A DNA stretch of 64,000 nucleotides from Desulfosporosinus nitroreducens (GTDB taxonomy: Bacteria > Bacillota > Desulfitobacteriia > Desulfitobacteriales > Desulfitobacteriaceae). Location: positions 124,001 to 188,000 of the forward strand of contig NZ_JAMHFY010000005.1 in assembly GCF_023897015.1 (NCBI RefSeq). Reading direction: 5' to 3'. This document shows positions 63,967-64,000 of this stretch, in pieces. A model generated the notes under the pieces. That model was not told the DNA's origin. It searched no databases and was given only the letters and a program-made list of their open reading frames with translations. Each line of letters opens with the position of its first letter. Within the stretch, counting starts at the first letter, position 1. Position numbers and translations under genes: made by a program.

Positions 63967-64000
63967 ACTCCCATGGCCCCTAACAATTTTTTCAATGAAC
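63963..64000 (-). CDS. 3' end of an upstream gene, possibly cheC (partial)
   Basis: Reading leftward from the window edge, one frame ends SLKKLLGAMGV then TGA, and the stop overlaps the cheD ATG. CheC proteins often end in a similar LxxLLxALG-like helix, and cheC normally precedes cheD. Only eleven residues are visible, so the identification is tentative. Confidence 0.4.
   Translation of the reverse strand, partial: SLKKLLGAMGV

Noticed and set aside
1-64000. CRISPR arrays, tRNA/rRNA genes, transposases, integrases or prophage modules
   Set aside because: No regularly spaced direct repeats with unique spacers, no tRNA fold and no mobile-element protein was seen on either strand.

Overview
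The window reads as chromosome from an endospore-forming, flagellated, anaerobic Gram-positive of the Desulfosporosinus/Desulfitobacterium type (Clostridia). This is inferred from spoIIGA-sigE, a clostridial division and cell-wall (dcw) cluster with a DAP-type murE, a 2[4Fe-4S] ferredoxin, a selA-selD pair whose selD carries an in-frame UGA, bacillithiol genes, and flagellar/chemotaxis genes headed by a motility sigma factor. Almost every gene is on the minus strand. Only the chemoreceptor (2.5-4.2 kb), a Na/Pi-type transporter (41.8-42.8 kb) and a 67-residue zinc-ribbon gene (52.7 kb) are on plus. No tRNA, rRNA, CRISPR array, transposase or prophage was seen.

Region by region. 0-1.7 kb: sigE and its processing protease spoIIGA. 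2.5-4.2 kb: a chemoreceptor with an N-terminal cytoplasmic sensor. 4.4-22.9 kb: the dcw cluster, transcribed leftward as mraZ, rsmH, ftsL, a SpoVD-type PBP, murE, murF, mraY, a small PAS gene, murD, ftsW/spoVE, murG, a decayed MurC-like gene, murB, murA, ftsQ, sbp, ftsZ. An MraZ operator precedes mraZ. A functional murC and ftsA are missing, and two REP-like inverted repeats sit in the cluster. 23.4-31.4 kb: lpdA, a Met-rich LysM protein, a DUF1858 protein, a short MetE-like methyltransferase, a membrane GH2-like pseudoenzyme, perR, ferredoxin and a small zinc-ribbon gene. 31.5-41.6 kb: a MoxR-VWA pair, bshA, ylbF, two unknown genes, a PHP phosphoesterase, tldE/tldD and an acetyltransferase. 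41.8-53.6 kb: nptA-like gene, moeA-mobB, a FapA protein, an LCP enzyme, bshC, selA-selD and mecA. 53.8-64 kb: a membrane protein, a diguanylate cyclase, then a flagellar/chemotaxis run (cheD, hypothetical, sigD, fliK, flgD, flgE, flgG, flgB, flgF/G, cheW, lytic transglycosylase).

Most notable observations: (1) selD is longer than an ordinary ORF call shows, because UGA at 50762-50764 is in frame within AG-UGA-GCK and is followed 11 nt later by a small hairpin, as expected for selenocysteine insertion. (2) The murC position holds a 291-residue protein that keeps stretches resembling MurC but has lost the ATP-binding P-loop. (3) A GH2-like protein has lost its acid/base Glu and gained a membrane domain. 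(4) A PAS protein gene is lodged in the dcw cluster next to a REP-like palindrome. (5) Several families of structured intergenic repeats recur across the window.
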